Source: Streptomyces atriruber
GTDB taxonomy: Bacteria > Actinomycetota > Actinomycetes > Streptomycetales > Streptomycetaceae
Direction: 5' to 3'
Assembly: GCF_001418325.1 (NCBI RefSeq)
Contig: NZ_LIPN01000164.1
Location: 88,192 to 152,191, forward strand
Length of the DNA: 64,000 nucleotides
Shown: positions 15,643 through 24,500 of the stretch, piece by piece
Position numbering within the stretch: the stretch's first letter is position 1
Layout: every line of letters starts with the position of its first letter
Made by a program: the position numbers and the translations under genes
Notes under the pieces: model-generated
Seen by the model: only the letters and a program-made list of their open reading frames with translations
The model's database searches: none
What the model was told of the DNA's origin: nothing

Positions 15643-15755
15643 CCGCGCGCCGCGGGCTCCGGACCCGCAGGTTCCGGGCCGCCGCGCACCGGTCGCGCGC
15701 GCTCCGAATACACCACTGCCACCGCCTCACCGCCTCGTCGCCGAGGAGCGATTCC

Positions 15756-17117
15756 ATGAACACCGCTGCCCCCACCACCACCGTCGCCACCACGGCCCCC
15801 GCCGTCGCCGACACCCCGGTCATCACCGTCCGCGGACTGCACAAGCACTTCTCCTCCCCCACCGGCGGCGTGCTGCCGGTCCTCAAGGACATCGACCTGA
15901 CCCTGCACGAGGGCGAGATCGTCGCCCTCCTCGGCAAGTCCGGTTCCGGCAAGTCGACCCTGCTGCGCCACATCGCAGGGCTCCTCGCCCCGTCCGCGGG
16001 GACGGTCCACTACCGCGGCACGGCCGTGACCGGCCCCAACCCGGGCACGGCCATGCTCTTCCAGTCCTTCGCCCTCATGCCGTGGCTCACGGTGCAGCAG
16101 AACGTCGAACTCGGCCTGCAGGCACAGGGCGTCGAGCCCGTCGCCCGTCGCCGTCGGACGCTCGCGGCCATCGACATGGTCGGCCTCGACGGCTTCGAGA
16201 ACGCCTACCCCAAGGAGCTCTCGGGCGGCATGCGCCAGCGGGTCGGTTTCGCCCGTGCCCTGGTCGTCGAACCGGACGTGCTGCTGATGGACGAGCCGTT
16301 CTCCGCCCTGGACGTGCTGACCGCGCAGACCCTGCGCAACGAGCTCCTCGCACTGCTCACCCGCCCCGAAAGCCCCACGCGCACCGCCCTGCTGGTCACC
16401 CACTCCATCGAGGAGGCCGTCCAGCTCGCCGACCGCATCCTGATCCTCGACACCGACCCCGGCACCATCCAGGTCGAACTGCGGGTGGACCTCCCGCGCC
16501 CCCGCAACCGCCGCACCCGCGGATTCGAGGCGCTCATCGAGGACGCGTACGAGTGCCTGACCGGCGAACGGGCCGAACTTCCGCCCACCCTCGACACGCA
16601 CGACCCCCTCCGCGCGGCGGCTCCCCTGCCGCACGCCGACCTGGAGCGGCTCACCGGGCTCCTCGAAGAGCTCGACGGCCGGGGCGGCGCGGTGGAACTC
16701 CCCGCGCTGGCCGACGCGCTGTCGTACGAGGTCGACGACCTGATGCCGTTGGTGGAGGCCGCGAAGACGCTCGCCTACGCCAGGATCAGGTCCGGCGAGC
16801 TGCGGCTGACCACCACCGGCAGCGGCTTCGCCGACGCCGACATCCTCACCCGCAAGCGCCTCTTCGCCGCCGCCGTCCTCGCCAACGTCCCGCTCGTCGC
16901 CACCATCCGCACGCTCCTCATGGCGTCCGACAGCGGGCGCCTGCGGGAGCACCACATCACCGACCGGCTGCGCGCGGGCTTCTCCGAGCACACCGCGCGG
17001 CAGCAGCTCGGCATCGCCGTCACCTGGGGCCGTTACGCCGAGCTCTTCGAGTACGACGCCCGGGACGGCGTCCTGCTGCTGCCGCGCGAGGACCACACGG
17101 CGGGAGACGACCGATGA
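15756..17117 (+). CDS. ABC transporter ATPase with AAA_assoc_C domain, 453 aa
   Basis: The nucleotide-binding domain (about 25-270) has Walker A GKSGSGKST, Q-loop FQSFALMPW, signature LSGGMRQRVG, Walker B VLLMDEPFSALD and the H-loop THSIEEAVQLADR, all of the NitT/TauT class. The C-terminal about 150 residues (ERLTGLLEELDGRGGAVELPALADAL to WGRYAELFEYD) form the AAA-associated winged-helix-like domain often fused to this ATPase type in actinobacteria, probably a regulatory sensor. ATG at 15756 has GAGGAG upstream. It ends in an ATGA overlap with a small membrane ORF. Confidence 0.92.
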   Translation: MNTAAPTTTVATTAPAVADTPVITVRGLHKHFSSPTGGVLPVLKDIDLTLHEGEIVALLGKSGSGKSTLLRHIAGLLAPSAGTVHYRGTAVTGPNPGTAMLFQSFALMPWLTVQQNVELGLQAQGVEPVARRRRTLAAIDMVGLDGFENAYPKELSGGMRQRVGFARALVVEPDVLLMDEPFSALDVLTAQTLRNELLALLTRPESPTRTALLVTHSIEEAVQLADRILILDTDPGTIQVELRVDLPRPRNRRTRGFEALIEDAYECLTGERAELPPTLDTHDPLRAAAPLPHADLERLTGLLEELDGRGGAVELPALADALSYEVDDLMPLVEAAKTLAYARIRSGELRLTTTGSGFADADILTRKRLFAAAVLANVPLVATIRTLLMASDSGRLREHHITDRLRAGFSEHTARQQLGIAVTWGRYAELFEYDARDGVLLLPREDHTAGDDR

Positions 17118-17338
17118 CCTCACGCGATTCCCTGCGGACCGCCGCCACCCTGGTGGCCGTCGCCGCCGTCCTGCTGGCCGCGGTCACCACCGCGGCCCCC
17201 GGGACCGCCCACTTCCTCTGCGGCCTGCTGCTCGGAGCCTCGGTGACGGCGGTGGCGTTCGCCCTGGCGGGCTGGGGCGTCGCCTGCCGACGCACGGGCG
17301 GCGGCGACTTCCGCGGCGACTTCACCGGCGATCTCTGA
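17114..17338 (+). CDS. small membrane protein coupled to the transporter, 74 aa
   Basis: Its ATG overlaps the ATPase stop (ATGA), the usual sign of translational coupling. The product has two hydrophobic segments (LVAVAAVLLAAVTTAA and FLCGLLLGASVTAVAFALAGWGV) and ends with a polar repeat-like GGGDFRGDFTGDL tail. It may be an accessory subunit of the transporter, but that is inferred only from position. The family is not recognised. Confidence 0.6.
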   Translation: MTSRDSLRTAATLVAVAAVLLAAVTTAAPGTAHFLCGLLLGASVTAVAFALAGWGVACRRTGGGDFRGDFTGDL

Positions 17339-17581
17339 GAGCCCGTCCTCAACCCCCTGTTGATCTCGTACACGAGCCACAGTGGAGGGCTCGGCGCGCA
17401 TCGGGCTCTCCGTCCGCAGTGACTCAGCGGCGGGCTTTGCGGAGAGCTTTCGGGCGCTCCGAGCGCCGTGTCGGTACGCCTTTGCGGTGCGGTTCGGCGG
17501 GCGGATGCTGCCGGTACCGGGCGGGCCGGGGTTCCCCTTCACGGCCACGGGTGCCGTGCTCCAGCCTGGCAGAGGGTGGGT

Positions 17582-18309
17582 GTGCTGCCCAGTTCGGAGA
17601 TGGTCGGCAACGTCAACGTGGACCGGTACGAGCAGATCGTGGAGAGGCTGCGCGAGGCCGTCGAGAAGTTCGAGAAGTTGTCGAAGAGTTCGTTCATCAT
17701 CGGCGACGGTGCGCTGGAAGTCGTCCCGATGCAGGATCACGGCGGCCGGTCGGTGCGGGACGGCCTGTTCGGGGTGTCGGCATGGCTGCACCGGCTGTCG
17801 GAAGACGTCAACGTTCCCTGCAACACCCTGAAGTCGTAGCGGTGGGTGGCCAGCCGGTGGCCTGAGCAGCACCGATGTTCTGGAGTGGCGTTCAGTACGC
17901 ACCAGACCCTGGCCGCGATCTCTGACGACGAGGAACGGTGGGCGGCGATCAAGAACCCGCCGCTGGACGAGCGGACCGGCAAACGGCGGTGGGCACCGGA
18001 GACTGCCCGGCAGCGGGTCGGCTACCACGGGCCGGGCCCGAGACGGCGCAGGAGAAGATCGAGGCCGTGCACGACCTGGTCGCCGACGAGCAGGCTGCCG
18101 CGCAGGTGGCGACCGATCTTCTGCGGCGTCCATCGGTGGCGTTCAAGGCCATGACCGGCGACACCGCCCGGCACCAGGTAGATCACGCGCAGGTCGAGCA
18201 GTCCCGCCTGCTGCGCGAGGCCCACGAGCAGCAACTCGAAGGCGCCGAGGAACCGTTCGAGCCGACCGTGCGGCGGATCAACCACGCTCTGGAGTTCTTG
18301 GGACCGTGA
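17582..18309 (+). pseudogene. DUF6192 family protein, broken
   Basis: Joined across frames, the sequence reads like the Streptomyces DUF6192 family: VGNVNVDRYEQIVERLRE, then FIIGDGALEVVP, VASRWPEQ, ISDDEERWAAIKNPPLDERTG, and EKIEAVHDLVADE with DLLRRPSVAFKAM. Two lesions are visible. An in-frame TAG at 17837-17839 sits where a tyrosine codon would fit (LKS-stop-RWVASRW). A frameshift near 18030-18045 moves the reading to the frame that ends at 18309. The 3' part of the family is missing after LEFLG. The family is accessory in Streptomyces and its role is unknown. Confidence 0.7.
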
Positions 18310-18457
18310 GCACGCGGCAGCGATCTTCCGAGCGCTCGTGCAGACCCGCCCGGCAGGTCTCCACATGCCTCAGTTGCTGCGGGCCACCGAACTCACCCGC
18401 AGCCAAATGCAGTCCGGCATGGCAATGATGCGCGACATCATCACGCAGAAGGGCTGA
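18299..18457 (+). pseudogene. helix-turn-helix gene remnant
   Basis: Directly after the DUF6192 break, another frame reads REHAAAIFRALVQTRPAG, then MPQLLRATELTRSQMQSG and MAMMRDIITQKG-stop. The pattern (helix, 'LLRATELTRSQMQSG' turn) looks like a winged or simple HTH similar to RacP-like regulators of Streptomyces elements. Only the C-terminal part remains, so it appears to be the tail of a second gene fused by deletion. Confidence 0.45.
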
Positions 18458-18504
18458 CCACCGGTGATCTACACCAGAGCAGAAAGGCAGGCTCTGCCAC
18501 ATGA

Positions 18505-18540
18505 GACGGGCCGCGGCCGAAGCCGGCGGCCCGTCCCTTT
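18505..18540 (+). terminator. Rho-independent-like terminator
   Basis: GACGGGCCGC (18505-18514) pairs perfectly with GCGGCCCGTC (18526-18535). An inner GGC-CGAA-GCC gives a GNRA-like tip, and CCTTT follows. It ends the remnant transcription unit. Confidence 0.7.
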
Positions 18541-18552
18541 GCTGCCCAGAGA

Positions 18553-18762
18553 TCAGCCCAGGATCGCTTCGTCACCCCTGGCCCGCCGTAGGACCATCGT
18601 CGCCGCGGCGACAGCCCCGAGGGCCTGCGCGGAAGCGCTCACATGGTCCGGCGGAAGAACTGCCGCAGCGCCGACCACAACCACGCCGACGAGCATGAAC
18701 TTGAGGCGGGGCTTGCGGTGGAGGGGGTGGCGAGAGTCTTCACGGGATTTCGGCGTCAGCAC
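18553..18762 (-). CDS. small membrane protein, 69 aa
   Basis: A GTG-started reading (VLTPKSREDSRHPLHRKPRLKF) carries a basic N-terminal tail and two short hydrophobic segments, MLVGVVVVGAAAVLPP and ASAQALGAVAAATMVL, ending RRARGDEAILG. TAGGA lies about 9 bases before the start. Coding quality is moderate and the frame is also open upstream to 19083 with poor composition. No family is recognised; it could be a chance frame. Confidence 0.4.
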   Translation of the reverse strand: MLTPKSREDSRHPLHRKPRLKFMLVGVVVVGAAAVLPPDHVSASAQALGAVAAATMVLRRARGDEAILG

Positions 18763-18952
18763 AGTTGGCGTCCTACCTGCCGCATACGGCGGTCCGGCCA
18801 CCAGACACCTCAGGTGCCTGCCCGGTAGAAGTGCCCGGTGGCTACTGGGAGTTAGTCCTTTCGAGTTTGCTGATGTTCTTGCCTCCACGGCAGGGGGGCG
18901 AGACAATCCGCGCTGATACGCATGAATCGCGAGACTTGACCCACCGGAGCCT

Positions 18953-19642
18953 GTGCCTCGTCGCCCTACGCCACTGAGCCCAGAAGACGGCCCCCGCGCC
19001 CGTTTCGCGATCGCCTTACGGCAACTGCGTGACGACGCAGGCTTCGACGCGCCACCCGTAGACGTCATTGCGGCGCGGTACAACGTCGCGAGGTCGTCGC
19101 TGCACCACGCTATGCGGGGGCAGCGGATCCCGACGGTTCCCGTCCTTGCGGCACTGGTCCGCGCTTGGGGCGGTGACGAGGGCTGGTGGCTTCGCTTCAG
19201 GACAGCGACAGAAGAAGAGCTGGAGCGCGAGCGGCTCGCGGTGAATACGGGACTTCATATAGGAGAAGACCTGCGCGCGAGGAAGTCGTTTGCGAGTGAC
19301 GAAGAGTCGCTGCTCAGACTGGCACAAGCAGGCGATCCTGCCCCGTCCGACATGCTTGACGTGTTCCTGTCTTCGGGGATTCCGCTCCCGGCCTACGTGG
19401 ATCATGAGGTTCGGGAGTTGCAGAGGCGGTGCCGGGAGGCTGCCGACATGGCGAACCGGGAAGCGTCGGCGGCGGAATGGGCGGAGCTGTATCAACGCGC
19501 AGGGGCGCCGGACATCCGCACCGTCGCTGGTTATGCGGGCTTGTCCCTCCTCGAGGTTCGTGCGGTCCTGGCAGCTCGCGTCGATCCCGTCGAGGACCGC
19601 GAGACGGTGGAGAAAGTGTTCGCCGTCCTTCAGGGAAGGTGA
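18953..19642 (+). CDS. XRE-like HTH regulator, 229 aa
   Basis: The N-terminal third has the HTH_31/XRE-type layout: RARFAIALRQLRDDAGF, then VDVIAARYNVARSSLHHAMRGQRIPTVPVLAALVRAWGGDEGWW. This is the form common to Streptomyces regulators that open with 'AL-x-x-LR'. The C-terminal 140 residues are helical and acidic, with a second HTH-like AGAPDIRTVAGYAGLSLLEVRAVLA. The GTG start has GGAG only 3 bases upstream, so initiation may be weak. The same N-terminal layout occurs in the STAND protein at 29882-33502. GC is visibly lower than in region A. Confidence 0.75.
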   Translation: MPRRPTPLSPEDGPRARFAIALRQLRDDAGFDAPPVDVIAARYNVARSSLHHAMRGQRIPTVPVLAALVRAWGGDEGWWLRFRTATEEELERERLAVNTGLHIGEDLRARKSFASDEESLLRLAQAGDPAPSDMLDVFLSSGIPLPAYVDHEVRELQRRCREAADMANREASAAEWAELYQRAGAPDIRTVAGYAGLSLLEVRAVLAARVDPVEDRETVEKVFAVLQGR

Positions 19643-20109
19643 GCGAGGTCGAGGTGGGTCATGCTCGGCCGCTCGACGTCCATATGTGCCGTCAGGATCT
19701 TCGTGGCACCTGCTCCGGGCCCATGGGCGACGGTCTACCGTCATGAACCGTTTGACGGTGTGAGTGGGCTGCGCGGAATATCCACCAGTGGTTGCCAGGG
19801 GGCGTCGGAGTGTCGCGTAACCGGCGAGCAGGCCGCACGCGGCCCTGAGCAGCCGGCGTTCGATGCCGCCGAGCGGCCGCTGTGCCGCATCGTTCATGTT
19901 CAACAATCCATCTCCGCAGGGCGTACGGATTGGCCTCTCACACGGGTGAGCCGTGTTGTGCGGCTGCGTGGAGCACAAACCATGTGACAAACCGCGTCCC
20001 CGCACCACCAAGACCAGGCTCACAGATCCGGGGGGGGCAAGAGGGATCCAGGTCCGAGCTTGGTCTGTGGAGCTGGCCGCTCCGAGAGCCTGGACGGTCG
20101 GCGCAGCGA
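19643..20109. other. 467-base gap, no convincing gene
   Basis: Both strands were read. Minus-strand frames run through here (for example NDAAQRPLGGIERRLLRAACG) but have no ribosome site, no recognisable domain and mixed codon quality. The stretch looks like decayed sequence between the XRE regulator and the membrane gene. Confidence 0.5.
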
Positions 20110-20778
20110 CTACTCAAGACGGTCACTGTTGTCGCGCGCATTCCGGGGGCTACGTGGGGACACCGAGATCGAGCGAATGACCCGCAGCCAGCGGGCCAGG
20201 AGGTAGAGACAACCGCCCAGCCCTGCACAGGTCTGCCATTCACCGGCAACTACCGCGTGAAGGCCATCTGTTCTGACCAGGTAGGTGGCGGAGATCGCCA
20301 CGGCAACGGTGATGGCGAGGTTGAGCCGCTTGTCGGTGGACAGCACCCACTCCACCGGCCGCCACAGCTGGGCCGCACCATCGGCCGTGCGCATGCACAA
20401 GGCCGCGATCAGAAACCCCAGGGCTGCCCGGTAGCGCTGATGTGACGTCAGCCTTGCTCCGGTCACCGGGTTGTCGCCCTCCAGGTGAGCCAGCCATTCA
20501 CCGTACAGGTGAGATCGCCCCGGCCCCGCGAGGTGGACCGCGGCGGCGGTGACCGCCGTGGTCAGACGTGCTGTCACGCGGGCGCCCAATGTGTAGAGGG
20601 GGCGGCCGTTTCGCGTAGTACTGCACCACCACGCCCAATGCTGGCGGACGGACCGATACAGACACCAGATTCCTGGCAGCAGGCCCAGCCACGCTGCCAG
20701 CGGCCAATCGGTCGACACGCCGAAGACGGCGATCAGGCACGCCGTGCCGACACTCCGGCCCCAGATCTTCAGGATCAT
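20110..20778 (-). CDS. membrane protein coupled to PadR, 222 aa
   Basis: The start overlaps the PadR stop in TGATG, so translation is coupled. Hydrophobic segments are seen at VGTACLIAVFGV, WLGLLPGIWCLY, AALGFLIAALCM, LAITVAVAISATYLV and a weaker AGLGGCLYLLARWL. Between segments 2 and 3 is a soluble loop of about 70 residues (GRSHLYGEWLAHLEGDNPVTG). The C-terminus is a basic/polar tail. No transporter or enzyme motif is seen. PadR genes commonly precede the membrane gene they control, so it is the likely target of its neighbour. Confidence 0.7.
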   Translation of the reverse strand: MILKIWGRSVGTACLIAVFGVSTDWPLAAWLGLLPGIWCLYRSVRQHWAWWCSTTRNGRPLYTLGARVTARLTTAVTAAAVHLAGPGRSHLYGEWLAHLEGDNPVTGARLTSHQRYRAALGFLIAALCMRTADGAAQLWRPVEWVLSTDKRLNLAITVAVAISATYLVRTDGLHAVVAGEWQTCAGLGGCLYLLARWLRVIRSISVSPRSPRNARDNSDRLE

Positions 20779-21098
20779 CAGATCTGGCCCCACAAGGGGA
20801 TGGGATGGGAAAGCCGTCGCCGGAGCGATCGCTGTGCCAAGAGTTGCTGCACCTGCGCGCGTCCGTCCGTGGTCAGCACGTGGAAGCGGCGTGGCGGCCT
20901 GCTCGGATGCGGCGTGGTCTCATTCCAGCTGGTGACCCACCCCAGCTTGGACAGACGATCCAGCACGGGATAGACGGTGCTTGAGCCGAGATCTGCCCTA
21001 ACGCAGATCTTCAACCCCCAAGTCGGCTCATCGTGCGTCGCGTTGAGAAGCTCGTTGAGAACGCCGATGGTTGCTTGCGTCAGACGAAGCGGTGCCAT
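20778..21098 (-). CDS. PadR family transcriptional regulator, 106 aa
   Basis: This is a winged-helix regulator of the short PadR (PF03551) type: LTQATIGVLNELLN, WGLKICVRADLGSSTVYPVLDRLSKLGWV and the wing RRFHVLTTDGRAQVQQLL. It lacks the long C-terminal helix of the larger PadRs. It is transcribed with the membrane gene and divergently from the STAND gene, with about 400 bases between, so the shared intergenic region may be its operator. The ligand is unknown. Confidence 0.88.
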   Translation of the reverse strand: MAPLRLTQATIGVLNELLNATHDEPTWGLKICVRADLGSSTVYPVLDRLSKLGWVTSWNETTPHPSRPPRRFHVLTTDGRAQVQQLLAQRSLRRRLSHPIPLWGQI

Positions 21099-21505
21099 GT
21101 TTCTCAGTGGAGCACCGGGAAGAGCGTGTGTCGAGTACGAGTTTCGCTGACAAGGGCGAAACGGGCATCAGATCTCGTATCCCCCTCCGAGTTCCGGCGT
21201 TCCTTGCGAGATCAGGACCTTCGCCCCGCCGTCCTCGTGACCACCGCCGTGTCCTTCTCCGGGCGCCACCTCGTCGAGCTCGGCCTGTCCAGGTCGCGCT
21301 GCTCTTCTCTGTTCCGCAACCGGCACGCTCCCCGACCTCTGGCACCACTTCGCCCGCGCCGCCACAGGTCTGGGGCCTGAGTTCCTCACTGGAATGCGGT
21401 GCTGGCTGGTGAGTAGGGTTGCGGTTCGGACATTGGTCAACTGCGCGGCACGGCAATGAGGTTGATGGCTGCGCTCATGCCTACGGCGAGAACACGGGGG
21501 GCTGG
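21099..21505. other. 407-base divergent intergenic region
   Basis: The region lies between PadR and the STAND gene. A TTG-started extension of the STAND frame to 21419 lacks a ribosome site. CGTTTCGCCC-like and GCGAAAC words around 21148-21162 form a loose inverted repeat (GTTTCGC / GCGAAAC). Nothing else is supported. Confidence 0.4.
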
Positions 21506-24500
21506 ATGCGGCGGCGGGCTGTGGGAGCGGGTCTCGCAGGCACAGGCGTAGTCGTGGCCGCGTTGCAGGGCTTGGTGTCCGGCCCGTCGTCGCTGGGAGG
21601 CTGGGTCGCTTTCGGGGTGTTGGCCATGGCAGGGGCTGTCGTTGCGGCCTGGGGCAGCTGGGCGCAGGCGCCCGCCTCCTCTGATCCGCCCGCGCCGTCG
21701 CCCGAACCTGTCACGGCATGGGTCGTCGACCGGGACGAGAGGCAGCGAGCCGAGGACGCGGTGTGCGGGAACGGCGCCGCGGTAGGGATTACGACGTCGC
21801 TCTGGGGCGCGGGAGGCTTCGGCAAGACAACGATCGCCGAGATGGTCTGTGCCAGTTCGCGGGTGCGTGAGCACTTCAAGGGCGGGGTATACAGCTTCAC
21901 CATCGGCCGGGAGGTGCGGGGACGAGCGGACATCGCTTCACGAGTGGCCGAGGTCACCCGGTTCATCACCGGCAACACCGAGCAGTTCTCCGACCCGGCA
22001 GAGGCCGGTAGGCATCTGGGCCGGTTGCTGGACCAGCGCAAGCGGACCCTGCTCCTCCTCGATGATGTCTGGACGGACGAACAGCTCGAACCGTTTCTCC
22101 ACGGCGGAAAGCACTGCGTACGGCTGATCACCACTCGAGTTCCCTCGCTGCTGCCTTCTGGCACCCGGACGATCCAGGTCGACCAGATGACCCTCGACCA
22201 GGCCCGCACCGTGCTGACGCGGGACCTGGACGGCCTGCCGCAGCTGACCATCGGTGCGTTGCTGGATGCCACCGGCCGGTGGGCTCTGCTGCTGCGTCTG
22301 GTCAACCGACAGGTCAAGGCACAGGTGATGACCGGACAGGATCCGGCCCGAGCCGCCGAAGAGATTCTGCACCAGCTCCGCGTCCACGGTCCGCAGGGAG
22401 TCGATCCCACGGGCGCCACCATCGATGTGGACCGCCCGGAAGAGCGGCGCCGGGCGATCCGCGCCACCATCGAGGCGGCGACTGGGCTGCTGCCCGAGGG
22501 AGGCATGGAACGTTTCGCCGAGCTCGCCATCTTTGCTGAGGACGAGGCCGTGCCACTGCCACTGATCGCGCGACTCTGGCAGGCCACCGGGGGACTGAGC
22601 GAGCGAGCGTCCCGGGAACTGTGCGCGCAGCTGGCAGGGCTGTCGCTGCTCTCCCTCACCAGAGACGACGGCGGGCGCATCAGCCTTCACGACGTCATTC
22701 GCGACTATCTTCTCAGCGCCCACGACCCGACACAGCTTGCTGCGCTGCACGGACGCCTCGTGGACGCCTCAGCCGACGGCCTCCCCGACGCCGCACCGCC
22801 CTTGGCACGCGCGAGCGCTCCGTATCCCACGTGGTGGGAACTGACCGACGGCTACCTCCAAGACCATCTCATCGAGCACCTCGTCGCAGCAGGTCGCACC
22901 GAACTGGCCGAGGCCATCGCCAGTGACCTTCGATGGGTGGCGGGCCGCCTCATCCGATACGGCGCCAGCGCACCCCCGCGCGACCTGAGCCACGTTCCCA
23001 CCACGGACGCGGCAGCCCGCACACGCTCCCTGGCACAGGTCACCCACCTGCTTGCCCCCACCGATCCCGCGCCGCTCGTGGTCAACACCCTCTATAGTCG
23101 GCTCGCCTTCCTCCCCTCCTGGCGCGACCAAGTCATCAACGGGCTCGCCACCGTGCCCGCACGGCCGCTCCTGGTTGGACTCTGGCCGCCCCCCGACCTC
23201 CCTGACCGTGCCCAACTGGCCACCCTCACCGGCCATACAGGCACGGTGGAGTCGGTGGCGATCTCACCCGACGGCACCTGGCTCGCCACCGGCGGCCGGG
23301 ACAGAACAGTGCGGTTGTGGGACCGGGCCAGCGGACGCTGCACCGCCACCCTCACCGGCCACACCGACGCGGTGGGGTCGGTGGCGATCTCGCCTGACGG
23401 TACCTGGCTGGCCACCGGCAGCCGGGACGGAACGGTGCGGTTGTGGGACCGGGGCAGCGGACAATGCACCGCCACCCTCACCGGCCATACAGGCACGGTG
23501 GAGTCGGTGGCGATCTCACCCGACGGCACCTGGCTCGCCACCGGCGGGGAGGATCGGAAGGTGCGGTTGTGGGCCCGGACCAGGGGACGCTGCACCGCCA
23601 CCCTCACCGGCCACACCGCCTCGGTGACAGCAGTGGCGATCTCACCCGACGGCACCTGGCTCGCCACCGGCAGCTGGGACAAAACGGTGCGGTTGTGGAA
23701 CCGGTCCAGGGGACGCTGCACCGCCACCCTCGCCAACTCCACCGGTGGGGCGCAGCCGGTGGCCATCTCACCCGACGGCACCTGGCTCGCCATCGGCAAC
23801 TGGGCCGGAACGCTGGGGTTTTGGGACCGGGCCACCAGACGCTGCACCGCCACCCTCACCAACACCGACTCGGTGACAGCAGCGGCAATCTCATCGGACG
23901 GCGCTTGGCTCGCCACCGGCAGCCGCGATGGGAAAACGCAGTTGTGGGACGTCACCAGCAGACAGTGCACCGCTAGCCTCACCGGCCATACCGGCAGGGT
24001 GGAGTCTATGGCGATCTCGCCCGACGGCACCTGGCTCGCCACCGGCGGGGAGGATCGGAAGGTGCTGCTGTGGGACTGCGTGAACGCTGCAGATGAAGAG
24101 CCCACCGCTGTCACCGGGTACGCCCGCGGGGCGCAGTCGGTGGCGATCTCACCCGACGGCAATTGGCTCGCCACCGGCGGGGAGGATCGGAAGGTGCGGT
24201 TGTGGGACCGGGCCAGCGGACGCTGCACCGCCACCCTCACCGGCCACACCGCCTCGGTGACAGCAGTGGCGATCTCACCCGACGGCGCTTGGCTCGCCAC
24301 CGGCAGCCGCGATGGGAAAACGCAGTTGTGGGACGTCACCAGCAGACAGTGCACCGCTACCCTCACCGGCCACACCGCCTCGGTGGAGTCGGTGGCGATC
24401 TCACCCGACGGCACCTGGCTCGCCACCGGCGGCCGGGACGGAACGGTGCGGTTGTGGGACCTAGCCGACGGCCGGTGCACCGTCTCCCTCGCCGACCCCG

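Noticed and set aside
19016..20023. A 335-codon minus-strand frame
   Set aside because: It overlaps the HTH gene antisense and has no recognised domain or ribosome site; the part from 19643 onward could not be supported either.
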